From an uncultured Ruminococcus sp. (GTDB lineage: Bacteria; Bacillota; Clostridia; Oscillospirales; SIG627), in the NCBI GenBank assembly GCA_902796545.1, contig CADBPF010000010.1:1-39105 (forward strand): a DNA stretch of 39,105 nt. The letters are read 5' to 3'. Below the pieces are notes generated by a model, which saw only the letters and a list, made by a program, of their open reading frames with translations, had not been told where the DNA came from and did not search any database. This document shows positions 1 to 8,645 of the stretch, piece after piece. The stretch's first letter is position 1, and the number at the start of each line of letters is the position of its first letter. Both the position numbers and the translations under genes were made by a program.

Positions 1-1419
1 ATCAACGGCTATCAGTCCTGGACCGAAACGCGCGAATTCTACGCCGACGCCCGCGAGCGCGACGTGACCGCCCTGCCCCGGGCGCTGGTGCGCAGCTTCG
101 CGCTGGACCGGTACGGCGACGCGACCTTTTACGAATACGACAAGCGCGTTCTGCACGGATACGACGTGTTCTACGTGAAAGGCAAGACCGGCGCGTTTAT
201 CTGCAACTTGAACGCGAAAAACGCCTATCTGATCGTGGAGGTCGTGCGGCGCATCGGCGCGGTCACGCTCATTTCCGATATTCGCGGCAAAAAGCTCTGT
301 GCGGGCGAAAGCTTCGTGATCTGCGATTATTTCTATCGCGGCAGCTTTGAGGACGGCATCCGCGCGTTTTCCGAGATCTTCCCGGAAAAGCCCGTTTCCG
401 GAATCTTCGGCTATTCCTCCTGGTACAACTATTATCAGAACATTTCCGAAGAGATCCTCCTGCGCGATCTGGACGCGCTTGACGAGCGCTTCAATCTCTT
501 TCAGATCGACGACGGCTACGAGACCTTCGTCGGCGACTGGCTGGACGTGGATCCGCAGAAGTTCCCGAACGGATTAAAGCCCGTACTCGACAAGATCCTG
601 TCGCGCGGGTATCGGGCGGGCATCTGGCTTGCGCCCTTCGTGGCGGAGGAAAAGAGCAGGCTCTATCACGAGCACCGCGACTGGTTCAAGAAAGGCCCGG
701 ACGGTGAATGTGTGAAGTGCGGCTCGAACTGGAGCGGCTTTTACGCGCTGGATCTGGAAAACAAAGACGCGCTCGACTATATCGCAAAATGCTTGAAGCA
801 CTACGCGGATATGGGATTTACTTTCTTCAAGCTTGATTTTCTCTACGCCGCGAATCTTCCCGATTACGACGGAAAAACGCGCAGCGAGGCGGCGGAGTAT
901 GCCTATCGCTTCCTGCGGGAGACGCTCGGCGAGCATCTGATCCTCGGCTGCGGCGCGACCGTGTTCAACGCGCTCGGTAAATTCGACTATCTGCGCGTCG
1001 GTCCGGACGTGTCCTTGAAATTCGACGACGCCTGGTTCATGCGCTTCATGCACCGCGAACGCATCTCCACCAAGGTGACGCTGCAGAACACGATCTACCG
1101 CTCTTTTTTAGACGCGCGTTTCTTCGGCAACGATCCGGACGTGTTTTTACTGCGCGACGAGAACCTCGCTTTGAGTTTCGAGCAAAGACGCGCGCTTGTC
1201 ACGATCAACGCGCTGTTCGGCAGCGTGATGATGACCTCCGACAACCTGTCCGGTTACGACGCGCCGAAACGCGCCCTGCTCGATCAGGCGCTGGAGCTCT
1301 TTAATTCGGCGCGCGTGACGGACTTTTCCAGACGCGGCGATGAGATCACCGTTCACTACACGCTCTCCGGCGCCGAACACACCTTGATCTACGACACCGA
1401 AAAGGGGGTCTTGAAATGA
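1..1419 (+). CDS. Alpha-galactosidase (melibiase, GH36/GH27 clan), 5'-truncated by the window edge
   Basis: Hydrolyses terminal alpha-1,6-galactosides such as melibiose and raffinose, releasing galactose; no signal peptide can be judged because the N-terminus is missing. The frame is open from base 1 and begins with residues NGYQSWTET, a family landmark that lies well inside GH36 enzymes, so the GTG at 64 is not the true start. The (beta/alpha)8 barrel shows FQIDDGYE, then GIWLAPFVAE, then FFKLDFLYAA whose Asp is the expected nucleophile, then RVGPDV whose Asp is the expected acid/base. The TGA stop overlaps the next ATG by 4 bases, which indicates translational coupling. A galactokinase lies 3.2 kb downstream on the other strand, consistent with a galactoside pathway. 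Family assignment is strong; exact substrate is inferred. Confidence 0.93.
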   Translation: MNGYQSWTETREFYADARERDVTALPRALVRSFALDRYGDATFYEYDKRVLHGYDVFYVKGKTGAFICNLNAKNAYLIVEVVRRIGAVTLISDIRGKKLCAGESFVICDYFYRGSFEDGIRAFSEIFPEKPVSGIFGYSSWYNYYQNISEEILLRDLDALDERFNLFQIDDGYETFVGDWLDVDPQKFPNGLKPVLDKILSRGYRAGIWLAPFVAEEKSRLYHEHRDWFKKGPDGECVKCGSNWSGFYALDLENKDALDYIAKCLKHYADMGFTFFKLDFLYAANLPDYDGKTRSEAAEYAYRFLRETLGEHLILGCGATVFNALGKFDYLRVGPDVSLKFDDAWFMRFMHRERISTKVTLQNTIYRSFLDARFFGNDPDVFLLRDENLALSFEQRRALVTINALFGSVMMTSDNLSGYDAPKRALLDQALELFNSARVTDFSRRGDEITVHYTLSGAEHTLIYDTEKGVLK

Positions 1420-2858
1420 CCGATAAAACCCGCGTGATCTTCCAAAACCCGATCGACCCGAAAACGATCGCCGCCGCGGAAAGATCCCGCGCGAAATACT
1501 TGAAAAAATACGGCGACGACACGAACGCCGACTACAAAATCAGTTTTATGCCGATCGAAACGCTGTCCCACATCGGCGCGCAGAATATCGTGTTCGGCGA
1601 AACCAACGCCGCTTTCGGCGAAAAGCCGCTGATCGTCGGCAATATCCGCATGGGCTTCGGGCATTACCGCATTTCGATCGCGATGGCGAGCGCGGCGCGG
1701 GCTTTGGGCTTTACGCCCTATTGGCTCGACCTTGCCTCGTTTGACGCGACCGGCAGTAAAATGATCCGCGAGCAAAACGACCTGTATTCCCTCGCCTCGC
1801 GCATTTCGCAGAAATCGCGGCTCTTCAACAAGCTTTTCTGGGAGCCCTTGAACAGCGAGGGCTTCAAAAAGCTCACCTACAACGCAAAGGATCAGAAAAA
1901 CAGCGAGCTGCTCGTGCCGATCTTTCGCAATATCGACCGTTCGATCCCCTATATCGCGACGCACGTCTGGCCGAGTCAGGCGGCGATCCACGCGGGCATG
2001 ACCCGCGTGGTCAACGCGATCCCCGACAACTGGCCGATGGGTCTGCACCTTTCCGAGGGCGCGATCCACACCGTGCAGACGCCGTTTGCGTATCTCGGCT
2101 ACAAGACCTTGAACGGCTTTGCGAAAACGCCCCTGCGCGGCATTCCGGAATCAGACCTCAAAATGGTCGGCTGTTACGTGGATCACGAGCTGCTCGCAAA
2201 CCTTGCCGAGGACAACCGTCTGCGCAAAGAGCGCGCCGCAAACGGCGAGCCTGTGCGGATCATGATGAACGTGGGCGGCGCGGGCGCCGGCGGCGATCTG
2301 TTCACCGCGATGATCGACCACCTGCTCCCCTACGTGGACCGGCACAAGGCCGCGCTCTTTGTAAACGTCGGCGATCACAAGGGCGTGCTCGACAAGATCC
2401 GCGCGCATTTGGGAGATCGCGCGGATCTGAAGGTTTTTTCCGACGACTACGACGCGTTCTGCAAGCACGTTGCAGAAATCCGCGGCGCGGCGGCAAGCGG
2501 TATTACGCTCGTGCATCACGAGTCGATCTTCCCCGCCGTGTATTCCACCAACCTGTTGATGCCGGTCTGCGATCTTCTCGTGACCAAGCCGAGCGAGCTT
2601 GCCTACTATCCGATCCCGAAGCTCTTTATGAAGCACATCGGCGGCCACGAGGTTTACGGCGCGATCTACGGCAGAGAGATCGGCGACGCGACCGACGAAT
2701 ACCCCGGAAAAGACGGGATCTGCGCGGCGCTGGATCGCCTGATCGGCGATCCGGAGATCCTTTGCCACCTCTGCGACCGGATCGACGTTTTGCACGCAAA
2801 CGGCACCTACGACGGCGCGTATCGCTGCGTGAAGCTCGCTTCCGGCATGGAAAGATAA
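1416..2858 (+). CDS. Predicted GT-B-fold glycosyltransferase-like protein
   Basis: A soluble 480-residue protein of uncertain function. Two stretches resemble the MurG/diacylglycerol glycosyltransferase (GT28-like) fold. One is a Gly-rich N-domain loop near residues 74-82 (GNIRMGFGH) leading into a helix and a beta strand. The other is a C-domain segment KPSELAYYPIPKLFMKHIGG near residues 389-408, in the place where such enzymes grip the nucleotide sugar. A second Gly-rich motif, MMNVGGAGAGGD near 284-295, could open the C-domain. There are no membrane segments. It overlaps the alpha-galactosidase by 4 bases (ATGA) and so is made from the same mRNA, pointing to a role with the released galactose or a galactosylated substrate. 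It could equally be a glycoside phosphorylase-like or regulatory relative. The fold call is from motif appearance only. Confidence 0.6.
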   Translation: MTDKTRVIFQNPIDPKTIAAAERSRAKYLKKYGDDTNADYKISFMPIETLSHIGAQNIVFGETNAAFGEKPLIVGNIRMGFGHYRISIAMASAARALGFTPYWLDLASFDATGSKMIREQNDLYSLASRISQKSRLFNKLFWEPLNSEGFKKLTYNAKDQKNSELLVPIFRNIDRSIPYIATHVWPSQAAIHAGMTRVVNAIPDNWPMGLHLSEGAIHTVQTPFAYLGYKTLNGFAKTPLRGIPESDLKMVGCYVDHELLANLAEDNRLRKERAANGEPVRIMMNVGGAGAGGDLFTAMIDHLLPYVDRHKAALFVNVGDHKGVLDKIRAHLGDRADLKVFSDDYDAFCKHVAEIRGAAASGITLVHHESIFPAVYSTNLLMPVCDLLVTKPSELAYYPIPKLFMKHIGGHEVYGAIYGREIGDATDEYPGKDGICAALDRLIGDPEILCHLCDRIDVLHANGTYDGAYRCVKLASGMER

Positions 2859-2869
2859 GCGCAAAAACG

Positions 2870-2899
2870 AAAAGCGCAGCACCTTTATGCCGCGCTTTT
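2870..2899. terminator. Bidirectional intrinsic terminator
   Basis: AAAAGCGC at 2870-2877 pairs perfectly with GCGCTTTT at 2892-2899 across a 14-nt loop that can pair a further GC. A-tract and T-tract flank the stem, so it can stop both the alpha-galactosidase operon on + and the galK-ABC operon on -, which converge here. Confidence 0.8.
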
Positions 2900-2910
2900 G
2901 TTTACCCGGT

Positions 2911-4629
2911 TTATCCCGCCTCCGTAACGGATCGCCAGAGATCGGCGTAAACGCCGTTTTGTTGAAGCAGGCTTTCGTGGTCGCCGCGCTCGGCGATGCC
3001 CTCGTCGGTGACGACCAGGATCTCGTGCGCGCCTTTCACGGTGGTGAGCCGGTGCGCGACGACGATCGTCGTGCGGCCGCGGCACAATTCGTCCAGACTT
3101 TGCTGGATCAAGGCTTCGGTCGCGTTGTCGAGCGCGCTCGTCGCCTCGTCCAGAATCAGAATCGGCGGGTTTTTCAGAAAGACCCGGGCGATCGAGATGC
3201 GCTGCTTCTGCCCGCCGGAAAGCTTCACGCCGCGCTCCCCGGTCACGGTATCGAATCCGTCCGGCAGGCTCATGATGAACTCGTAGATATTCGCTTTTTT
3301 CGCCGCCTCCACGACCTCGTCGAAGCTCGCGTCCGGATTTCCGTAGGCGATATTCTCATAGATCGAGGAATTGAACAAAAACACGTCCTGCGCGACGATG
3401 CCCACGTTGCGCCGCAGGGACGCGCGCGTCATGGTGCGGATATCCCGCCCGTCGATCCGGATCACGCCGGCGTTGATCTCGTAAAAGCGCGGGATCAGAT
3501 GGCAGATCGTGGTCTTGCCGCCGCCCGTCGGCCCGACGAGCGCCAGCGTGCGCCCCGGCTCGACGGAAAACGACACGTCGCGCAGGATCTCGTGCGTGCG
3601 CTCCCCGTAAGAAAACGAGACCGCGTCAAACTCGATCTTCCCTTCTAACGTGCCGACCGCGATCGCGTCCGGCGCGTCCGCTTCCGGCGCGCAGTCCATG
3701 ATCTCGCAAAAACGCGCAAAGCCCGTGATGCCGTTCTGGTACTGCTCCACGAAATTGACAAGCTTCCTGACCGGATTCATAAAGACGCTGATGAACATGA
3801 TAAAGGCGGTCAGATCGGCAAGGTCGATCTTGCCGGAAATGCAGAAAAGCCCGCCGGCGACGTACAGGATCACCTGCAGAATATCGCCGATGAAGCCCGT
3901 GGTGCTGATAAACTGCGCCATGACCCGATACGCGTGCGAGCGCGCCTTTACGAACCTGCGGTTGCCCTCGCCGAAGCGGGCGTTTTCGTACCCGGTCGCG
4001 TCGTAGGCTTTTGCCACGCGGATGCCGGAAATGCTGTTTTCCAGCCCCGCGTTCACTTCCCCGATCTCCACGCGGGTCCGCTTGAACGCCTCCGACATCG
4101 AAACGCGCTTTTTGGCGGCGAACAGCACCATGACGGGAAGCGACAAAAACACGATCAGCGCAAGCGGCAGATAGATGCTCGCCATGATGACAAAGGCGCC
4201 GACAAGCATGATGATCGACAAAAACAGATCCTCCGGCCCGTGGTGCGCGAGCTCCGAAATATCCATCAGATCGTTGATGATCCGGGACATGATCGTGCCG
4301 GTCTTGTTGTCGTCGAAATACTTTAAGGGCAAGGTTTGCAGGTGGGCGAACACCTCTTTGCGCATATCCGCCTGGATCCGCACGCCGACGATGTGCCCGT
4401 AATAGGCGACGAAATAATTGAGCCCGTATTTGATAAGATAGATCCCCGCGAGCATCGCGCCGAAGACCAATAACAGCCGGATCTGCCCGTTGGGGATAAA
4501 CTCGCGCAGCATGGTGCGGGTAATCACGGGATACACGAGATCGCACAAGGCGAGCACGAAAGCGCAGATCATATCCGCGCAAAACAGTTTCACGTGGGGA
4601 CGGTAATATTTTGCAAAGCGGCGGATCAT
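2911..4629 (-). CDS. ABC transporter, fused permease and ATPase half-transporter (MsbA/LmrA-like exporter)
   Basis: 572 residues. The first ~310 form a type I exporter membrane domain with six predicted segments, beginning at FCADMICAFVLALCDLVYPV. The remainder is the ATPase: Walker A GPTGGGKTT, signature LSGGQKQR, Walker B ILILDEATSALD and the switch His in VVAHRLTT. All catalytic motifs are intact. As a half-transporter it should homodimerise and export a lipid, peptide or drug; the sequence does not show which. Its ATG lies one base after the galK stop, with GGGGAG about 8 nt upstream inside galK, so the two are co-transcribed and probably coupled. A link with galactose is positional only, since exporters of this type do not import sugars. 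Confidence 0.93.
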   Translation of the reverse strand: MIRRFAKYYRPHVKLFCADMICAFVLALCDLVYPVITRTMLREFIPNGQIRLLLVFGAMLAGIYLIKYGLNYFVAYYGHIVGVRIQADMRKEVFAHLQTLPLKYFDDNKTGTIMSRIINDLMDISELAHHGPEDLFLSIIMLVGAFVIMASIYLPLALIVFLSLPVMVLFAAKKRVSMSEAFKRTRVEIGEVNAGLENSISGIRVAKAYDATGYENARFGEGNRRFVKARSHAYRVMAQFISTTGFIGDILQVILYVAGGLFCISGKIDLADLTAFIMFISVFMNPVRKLVNFVEQYQNGITGFARFCEIMDCAPEADAPDAIAVGTLEGKIEFDAVSFSYGERTHEILRDVSFSVEPGRTLALVGPTGGGKTTICHLIPRFYEINAGVIRIDGRDIRTMTRASLRRNVGIVAQDVFLFNSSIYENIAYGNPDASFDEVVEAAKKANIYEFIMSLPDGFDTVTGERGVKLSGGQKQRISIARVFLKNPPILILDEATSALDNATEALIQQSLDELCRGRTTIVVAHRLTTVKGAHEILVVTDEGIAERGDHESLLQQNGVYADLWRSVTEAG

Positions 4630-4630
4630 A

Positions 4631-5788
4631 TCAAAACTCCCCGATCGTCCGCGCGCCGGCGGAAAGCCGGACGGGATAGATCCGCGCGTCCAGCCCGAAG
4701 GACTGCCGATAGGCGTCTTTCACCGAGCGGCAAAACGCTTCCTGCGCGTCAAAGCGCACGAGATTCACGGTGCAGCCGCCGAAGCCGCCGCCCGTCATGC
4801 GCGCGCCGTACACGCCGGGCGTGCGGGCGGCAAGATCCACGAGAAAATCGATCTGATCGCAGGATACTTCAAAATCGTCCCGCAGGGAACGGTGGGAGGC
4901 GAACATCAGTTCGCCGAAATCCCCGGCGTTTCCGGCTTCCAGCGCTTCTACCGCGCGTTTCACGCGCGCGTTCTCACTTACCGCGTGGCGGGCGCGGCGG
5001 TACGAAAGATCGTCCAATACCGCTTTGTGCGCTTCTAATTGCGCCTCGGTAAGCGAGCAGAGCGCCAAAGTCGGGATCACGGCGTCCAGCGCCGCCCGCG
5101 CCGCCTCGCACTCGGCGCGGCGCGCGTTATACCCGCCGGAGGAAAGCTTGTGTCTGACCCCGGAATTGACCGCTAAAAAGCCGCAATCGGGAAACTGCGC
5201 GCGAACGTATCGCACCTCTTTGTGAAAAGTATCGAGCAAGAGCGCATGATCCTTTTTGGAAAGCGCCGACGCGAATTGATCCATGATGCCGCAGTTCACG
5301 CCGAGCAGTTCGTTTTCCGCGCTCCAGGCGATTTCTGCAAGCTCAACGCGCCCGGGATCCAACTGAAAAAGCGCGCTGATCGCAAAGGCGCAGGCGACTT
5401 CCAGCGCCGCGGACGAGGAAAGCCCCGCGCCGTAGTCGAGATCGCCGTAAAAATATAATTTCGCGCCCTGCGAAAAGCGGTAACCCGCGCGCAAAAACGC
5501 CAAAACCACGCAGACCGGATAATCCGCCCAGCCTCCGCTCAAAGTCAGCTTGTCCGCCGCAAGCGAAACGGGAGCGGACGGAAAACTCTCGGAATAAAAC
5601 GAAAACCCGCCCTCCGGATCGGGCGCGGCAAGACAAACGACGCCCTGCTCTATGGCGCAGGGCAGCACGTATCCGCCGTTATAATCCGTGTGCTCGCCGA
5701 TCAGATTGACTCTGCCCGGCGCAAAGGCGCATACCTCGGGCAGACGCCGGAAAACGCGCTGAAACGCCTCTTTTTTCGATCCTGTCAT
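4631..5788 (-). CDS. galK: Galactokinase
   Basis: Phosphorylates alpha-D-galactose to galactose-1-phosphate with ATP, the first step of the Leloir pathway, in the cytoplasm. The GHMP-kinase signature is complete: PGRVNLIGEHTDYNGG (substrate-binding N-terminal motif), GAGLSSSAALEVA (phosphate-binding loop) and MTGGGFGGCTVNLV (C-terminal motif). The length of 385 residues is normal. An in-frame GTG at 5794 would overlap the GAGGTG ribosome-binding site (5797-5792), so the ATG at 5788 is preferred. First gene of a two-gene operon with the ABC exporter. No galT or galE is visible in the window. Confidence 0.97.
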   Translation of the reverse strand: MTGSKKEAFQRVFRRLPEVCAFAPGRVNLIGEHTDYNGGYVLPCAIEQGVVCLAAPDPEGGFSFYSESFPSAPVSLAADKLTLSGGWADYPVCVVLAFLRAGYRFSQGAKLYFYGDLDYGAGLSSSAALEVACAFAISALFQLDPGRVELAEIAWSAENELLGVNCGIMDQFASALSKKDHALLLDTFHKEVRYVRAQFPDCGFLAVNSGVRHKLSSGGYNARRAECEAARAALDAVIPTLALCSLTEAQLEAHKAVLDDLSYRRARHAVSENARVKRAVEALEAGNAGDFGELMFASHRSLRDDFEVSCDQIDFLVDLAARTPGVYGARMTGGGFGGCTVNLVRFDAQEAFCRSVKDAYRQSFGLDARIYPVRLSAGARTIGEF

Positions 5789-5812
5789 AAACACCTCGTA
5801 AAACGCAGGATC

Positions 5813-5841
5813 ATTATACCAAAACGACCGGGATCTGACAA
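5813..5841 (-). promoter_or_regulatory. Sigma-A promoter for galK
   Basis: On the minus strand TTGTCA (5841-5836), a 17-nt spacer and TATAAT (5818-5813), near-consensus. The transcript would start close to 5806, leaving a leader of about 18 nt and no room for a riboswitch. It is back to back with the promoter of the cyclase gene. Confidence 0.85.
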
Positions 5842-5870
5842 GAGTTCCCGAAGAATCTCCGCTTTTCCTC

Positions 5871-5899
5871 TTGATTTTTGGTATAAACTATGTTATATT
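5871..5899 (+). promoter_or_regulatory. Sigma-A promoter, extended -10, for the GGDEF gene
   Basis: TTGATT (5871-5876), 17 nt, TATATT (5894-5899), with TG at 5891-5892 giving an extended -10. AGGAG at 5928-5931 sits ahead of the ATG at 5937. Confidence 0.8.
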
Positions 5900-5936
5900 T
5901 ATTATTTAGAAATTCTTCACCTTATCAGGAGCTGCC

Positions 5937-7292
5937 ATGAAAGAACGGACTGCGGCGGAAAAACGGGGCGTGCGTTTGCGCACGACCAATTTCGTTATGG
6001 TCGCGATCGCCCTGATCCTCAGCGTGGCGCTCTTTCTTTCGGTCTATCAGACCAACGACAGTTACGAAAAGACCAGAGAAGCCGCGGAGAACTATATCAC
6101 GCTGCAAAAGTGCGCGCAAAGCATGCAGGATTCTTCGGATTATCTGACCGAACAGGTGCGCGGCTTTATCATGACCGGCGCCTCCGAATATCTCGACAAT
6201 TACTTTCACGAAGCAAACGTTTCCAGACGCCGCGACCAGGCTTTGGCGACCTTAAAAGAACACCTCGGCGAAACCGAAACCTATTTTGCCCTGGAAGCCG
6301 CGATGAACGGTTCCGTGGATCTGATGCAGGTCGAATGCTACGCCATGCGGCTCGCAGTCGACGCCTACGGATATCGCCTCGCCGACGCCCCGGTCGAGAT
6401 CCAAAGCGTCGTTCTGAGCGAGAACGATCTGACGCTGGATTCGCAGGAGCTGCAAACCCTTGCCCGCGAGCTTGTGTTCAACGACGCGTACCGCGAACAA
6501 AAAGAGAAGATCAGTTCCAACACCCGCCGGTGTCTTGTGGGACTGGAAGAAGAGGCGGAAACCAATCAGACCACCGAGGCGGATCACCTGCGCGATCTTC
6601 TGCTCCAACAGCAGGTGCTGATCGCCGCGCTGATCGCAACGATCTTGGGCTATGCGCTGATCGTCTCCGTCCAGGTCGTTGCTCCCCTGTTGCGCGCGAT
6701 CCCGCGCATCCGCGAGGGCAAGTCCATCCCCGTGCGCGGCGCAAAGGAATTCCGCTTTCTTGCCCGCACCTATAACCGGATGTCGGAAGCCAACCGCAAG
6801 AGCAAAAAGCGCCTGATCTACGAGGCGCGCCACGACCAGCTCACCGACTTGCTCAACCGCAACGGCTACGAGTCCCTCACCCAGTCGATCGATCCCTCCA
6901 ACTCCGTGCTGCTGCTCATCGATATCGACCACTTCAAGAGCATCAACGACACCTACGGACACGACGTGGGCGATAAGGTGCTGGAACTGGTCGCGGACAC
7001 GCTGAAAGCAAACTTCCGCGAAAACGATTATATCTTCCGTTTCGGCGGCGACGAATTTGCCGTCATTATGCAGGACGCGGACAAAAACTGCCGCGAACTG
7101 ATCGTAAACAAGGCGGCACGGATCAACGAGTCGCTGTCCGAAAAGCGCGAGGGCGTTCCCGTGGTGAGCGTTTCCGTGGGCGTTGCCTTCGGCAAGGAAG
7201 AAAGCGAGTCGCAAAACCTGTTCAAGGAAGCGGATATCGCACTCTACCGCGTGAAGGAAAATAAGCGCGGCGGCGTGGAATTTTTCGCGTAA
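5937..7292 (+). CDS. Membrane-bound diguanylate cyclase with an extracytoplasmic four-helix sensor
   Basis: 451 residues. Membrane segment at about 19-37; a helical extracytoplasmic region at about 38-218 that looks like a CHASE3 or four-helix-bundle sensor; a second membrane segment near 220-243; a HAMP-like linker; then a GGDEF domain with an intact GGDEF at 370-374. An RxxD product-inhibition site (REND) lies five residues before it. It should therefore make cyclic di-GMP from two GTP and be feedback inhibited. It is monocistronic, with its own promoter before it and a terminator behind it. The sensed signal cannot be told. The window also holds a cyclic di-AMP phosphodiesterase, which is a separate nucleotide system. 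Confidence 0.93.
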   Translation: MKERTAAEKRGVRLRTTNFVMVAIALILSVALFLSVYQTNDSYEKTREAAENYITLQKCAQSMQDSSDYLTEQVRGFIMTGASEYLDNYFHEANVSRRRDQALATLKEHLGETETYFALEAAMNGSVDLMQVECYAMRLAVDAYGYRLADAPVEIQSVVLSENDLTLDSQELQTLARELVFNDAYREQKEKISSNTRRCLVGLEEEAETNQTTEADHLRDLLLQQQVLIAALIATILGYALIVSVQVVAPLLRAIPRIREGKSIPVRGAKEFRFLARTYNRMSEANRKSKKRLIYEARHDQLTDLLNRNGYESLTQSIDPSNSVLLLIDIDHFKSINDTYGHDVGDKVLELVADTLKANFRENDYIFRFGGDEFAVIMQDADKNCRELIVNKAARINESLSEKREGVPVVSVSVGVAFGKEESESQNLFKEADIALYRVKENKRGGVEFFA

Positions 7293-7307
7293 AGATCCCG
7301 TGTTTTG

Positions 7308-7339
7308 GCGCCGGAAGGATCCCTTTCGGCGCTTTTTTC
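7308..7339 (+). terminator. Intrinsic terminator of the GGDEF gene
   Basis: An 11-bp stem (7308-7318 with 7322-7332, one G-T wobble) followed by TTTTTT. The -35 of the next promoter starts right after it. Confidence 0.85.
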
Positions 7340-7368
7340 TTGAAAAACGGCGGAAAAAATGCTATACT
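7340..7368 (+). promoter_or_regulatory. Sigma-A promoter for the flavodiiron protein gene
   Basis: TTGAAA (7340-7345), 17 nt, TATACT (7363-7368). The leader to the ATG at 7401 is short. A start at 7359 would lie inside the promoter and is rejected. Confidence 0.83.
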
Positions 7369-7400
7369 TTTTCCAACATACGAAGGAGGGTTTTCCGTTT

Positions 7401-8591
7401 ATGAAACGACCGATCAAAGCAAACGTGAGCTGGGTGGGCTATCTCGACTGGGAGCTTGAGAGCTTTCACGGCGACGATTATTCCATTTTCAACGGCTCCA
7501 GCCAGAACGCCTATCTGATCGAAGAGGAAAAGACCGTTCTGATCGATACCGTCTGGATCCCCCACCGTTTTGATTTCGTGGAAAATTTAGAAAAAGAGAT
7601 CGATCTTGACAAGATCGACTTTATCGTTGCAAACCACGGCGAATGCGACCATTCCGGCGCTTTGACCGCGCTGATGGAGAAGATCCCGAACACGCCGATC
7701 TACTGCACGCAGAGCGCCGTGCAGAGCCTGAAAGGTCAATACGGCGACCGCGGCTGGGATCTGCGCGTGGTCAAGACCGGGGACACCCTCGATATCGGGC
7801 ACGGCAAACAACTCGTGTTTCTCGAGATGAAGATGCTCCATTGGCCGGATTCGATGGCGACCTATCTGACCGGCGACAATATCCTTTTCTCCAACGACGC
7901 CTTCGGTCAGCATTTCGCGGTGGAAGAGCTCTTCAACGACAAAGCCGATCAGTGCCTCTTATACAAAGAAGCGATCAAGTATTACGTGAATATCTTGAAC
8001 CCCTTCTCCCCGCTCGTGAAACGCAAGATCGAGGAGATCAAGGGGCTCGATCTGCCGATCGACGTGATCGCGCCCTCCCACGGGGCGATCTGGAGAGAAA
8101 ACCCGATGCAGATCGTGGAGCAGTACGCGATCTGGGCAGACGCCTATCAGGAAAATCAGATCACCGTTTGCTACGACACCATGTGGGAAGGCACCTCGAA
8201 ACTCGCGCACGCGATCGCAAACGAGATCCACAACCAAAGCCCGGAGACCGTGGTCAAGGTCTTCAACGTGGCGAAATCGGACAAAAACGAAGTGATGACG
8301 GAGATCTTCAAATCCCGCGCGATCGCGCTCGGCAGTCCGACGGTATCCAACAGCATCCTTTCGAGCGTGGCGGGCTTTTTGGAATTTGCCAAGCAGTTGA
8401 AATTCAAAAACAAGCGCGCCGCGGCGTTCGGCTGTTACGGCTGGAGCGGTGAGAGCGTGAAGATCCTAAAAGAAAAACTGGCGGAAGCGGGCTTTACGGT
8501 CACAGAAGAGGAGATCCGCTCTCAATGGAACCCGGGGAAAGCCGATTTTGCGCAGGTCCCCGCGCTGGTAAAAGAACTGATCGCAAAATGA
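7401..8591 (+). CDS. Flavodiiron protein (class A FprA-type flavoprotein)
   Basis: 396 residues. Reduces O2 to water and/or NO to N2O at a non-haem diiron site and protects anaerobes from oxygen or nitrosative stress. The N-terminal metallo-beta-lactamase-like domain carries every diiron ligand at the classical numbers: H79, E81, D83, H84 (HGECDH), H147, D166 and H227. From about residue 253 a flavodoxin domain follows, with an FMN phosphate loop at DTMWEGTS. No rubredoxin or NAD(P)H domain is fused, so a separate rubredoxin or reductase must supply electrons; none is in the window. The start at 7401 is set by GGAGGG at 7385-7390 and by the promoter. Monocistronic. Confidence 0.97.
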   Translation: MKRPIKANVSWVGYLDWELESFHGDDYSIFNGSSQNAYLIEEEKTVLIDTVWIPHRFDFVENLEKEIDLDKIDFIVANHGECDHSGALTALMEKIPNTPIYCTQSAVQSLKGQYGDRGWDLRVVKTGDTLDIGHGKQLVFLEMKMLHWPDSMATYLTGDNILFSNDAFGQHFAVEELFNDKADQCLLYKEAIKYYVNILNPFSPLVKRKIEEIKGLDLPIDVIAPSHGAIWRENPMQIVEQYAIWADAYQENQITVCYDTMWEGTSKLAHAIANEIHNQSPETVVKVFNVAKSDKNEVMTEIFKSRAIALGSPTVSNSILSSVAGFLEFAKQLKFKNKRAAAFGCYGWSGESVKILKEKLAEAGFTVTEEEIRSQWNPGKADFAQVPALVKELIAK

Positions 8592-8606
8592 TCCCGCAAA
8601 ACTACA

Positions 8607-8634
8607 AAAGGCGACGGCAAATGCCGTCGCCTTT
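8607..8634. terminator. Bidirectional intrinsic terminator
   Basis: AAAGGCGACGGC (8607-8618) and GCCGTCGCCTTT (8623-8634) form a perfect 12-bp stem with a 4-nt loop. It serves the flavodiiron gene on + and the three-gene surface operon on -. Confidence 0.9.
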
Positions 8635-8645
8635 CGTTTTACTTT

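Noticed and set aside
574-1053. Long open frames antisense to most genes
   Set aside because: They mirror the high third-position GC of the real genes, carry no ribosome-binding sites or known motifs, and the protein on the opposite strand is clearly recognisable in every case.
5789-5936. Riboswitch or leader RNA between galK and the cyclase gene
   Set aside because: The two back-to-back promoters leave leaders too short for a riboswitch on either side.
7359-7400. Earlier start of the flavodiiron protein
   Set aside because: It would lie inside the -10 region; with the start at 7401 the metal ligands fall at the classical residue numbers.
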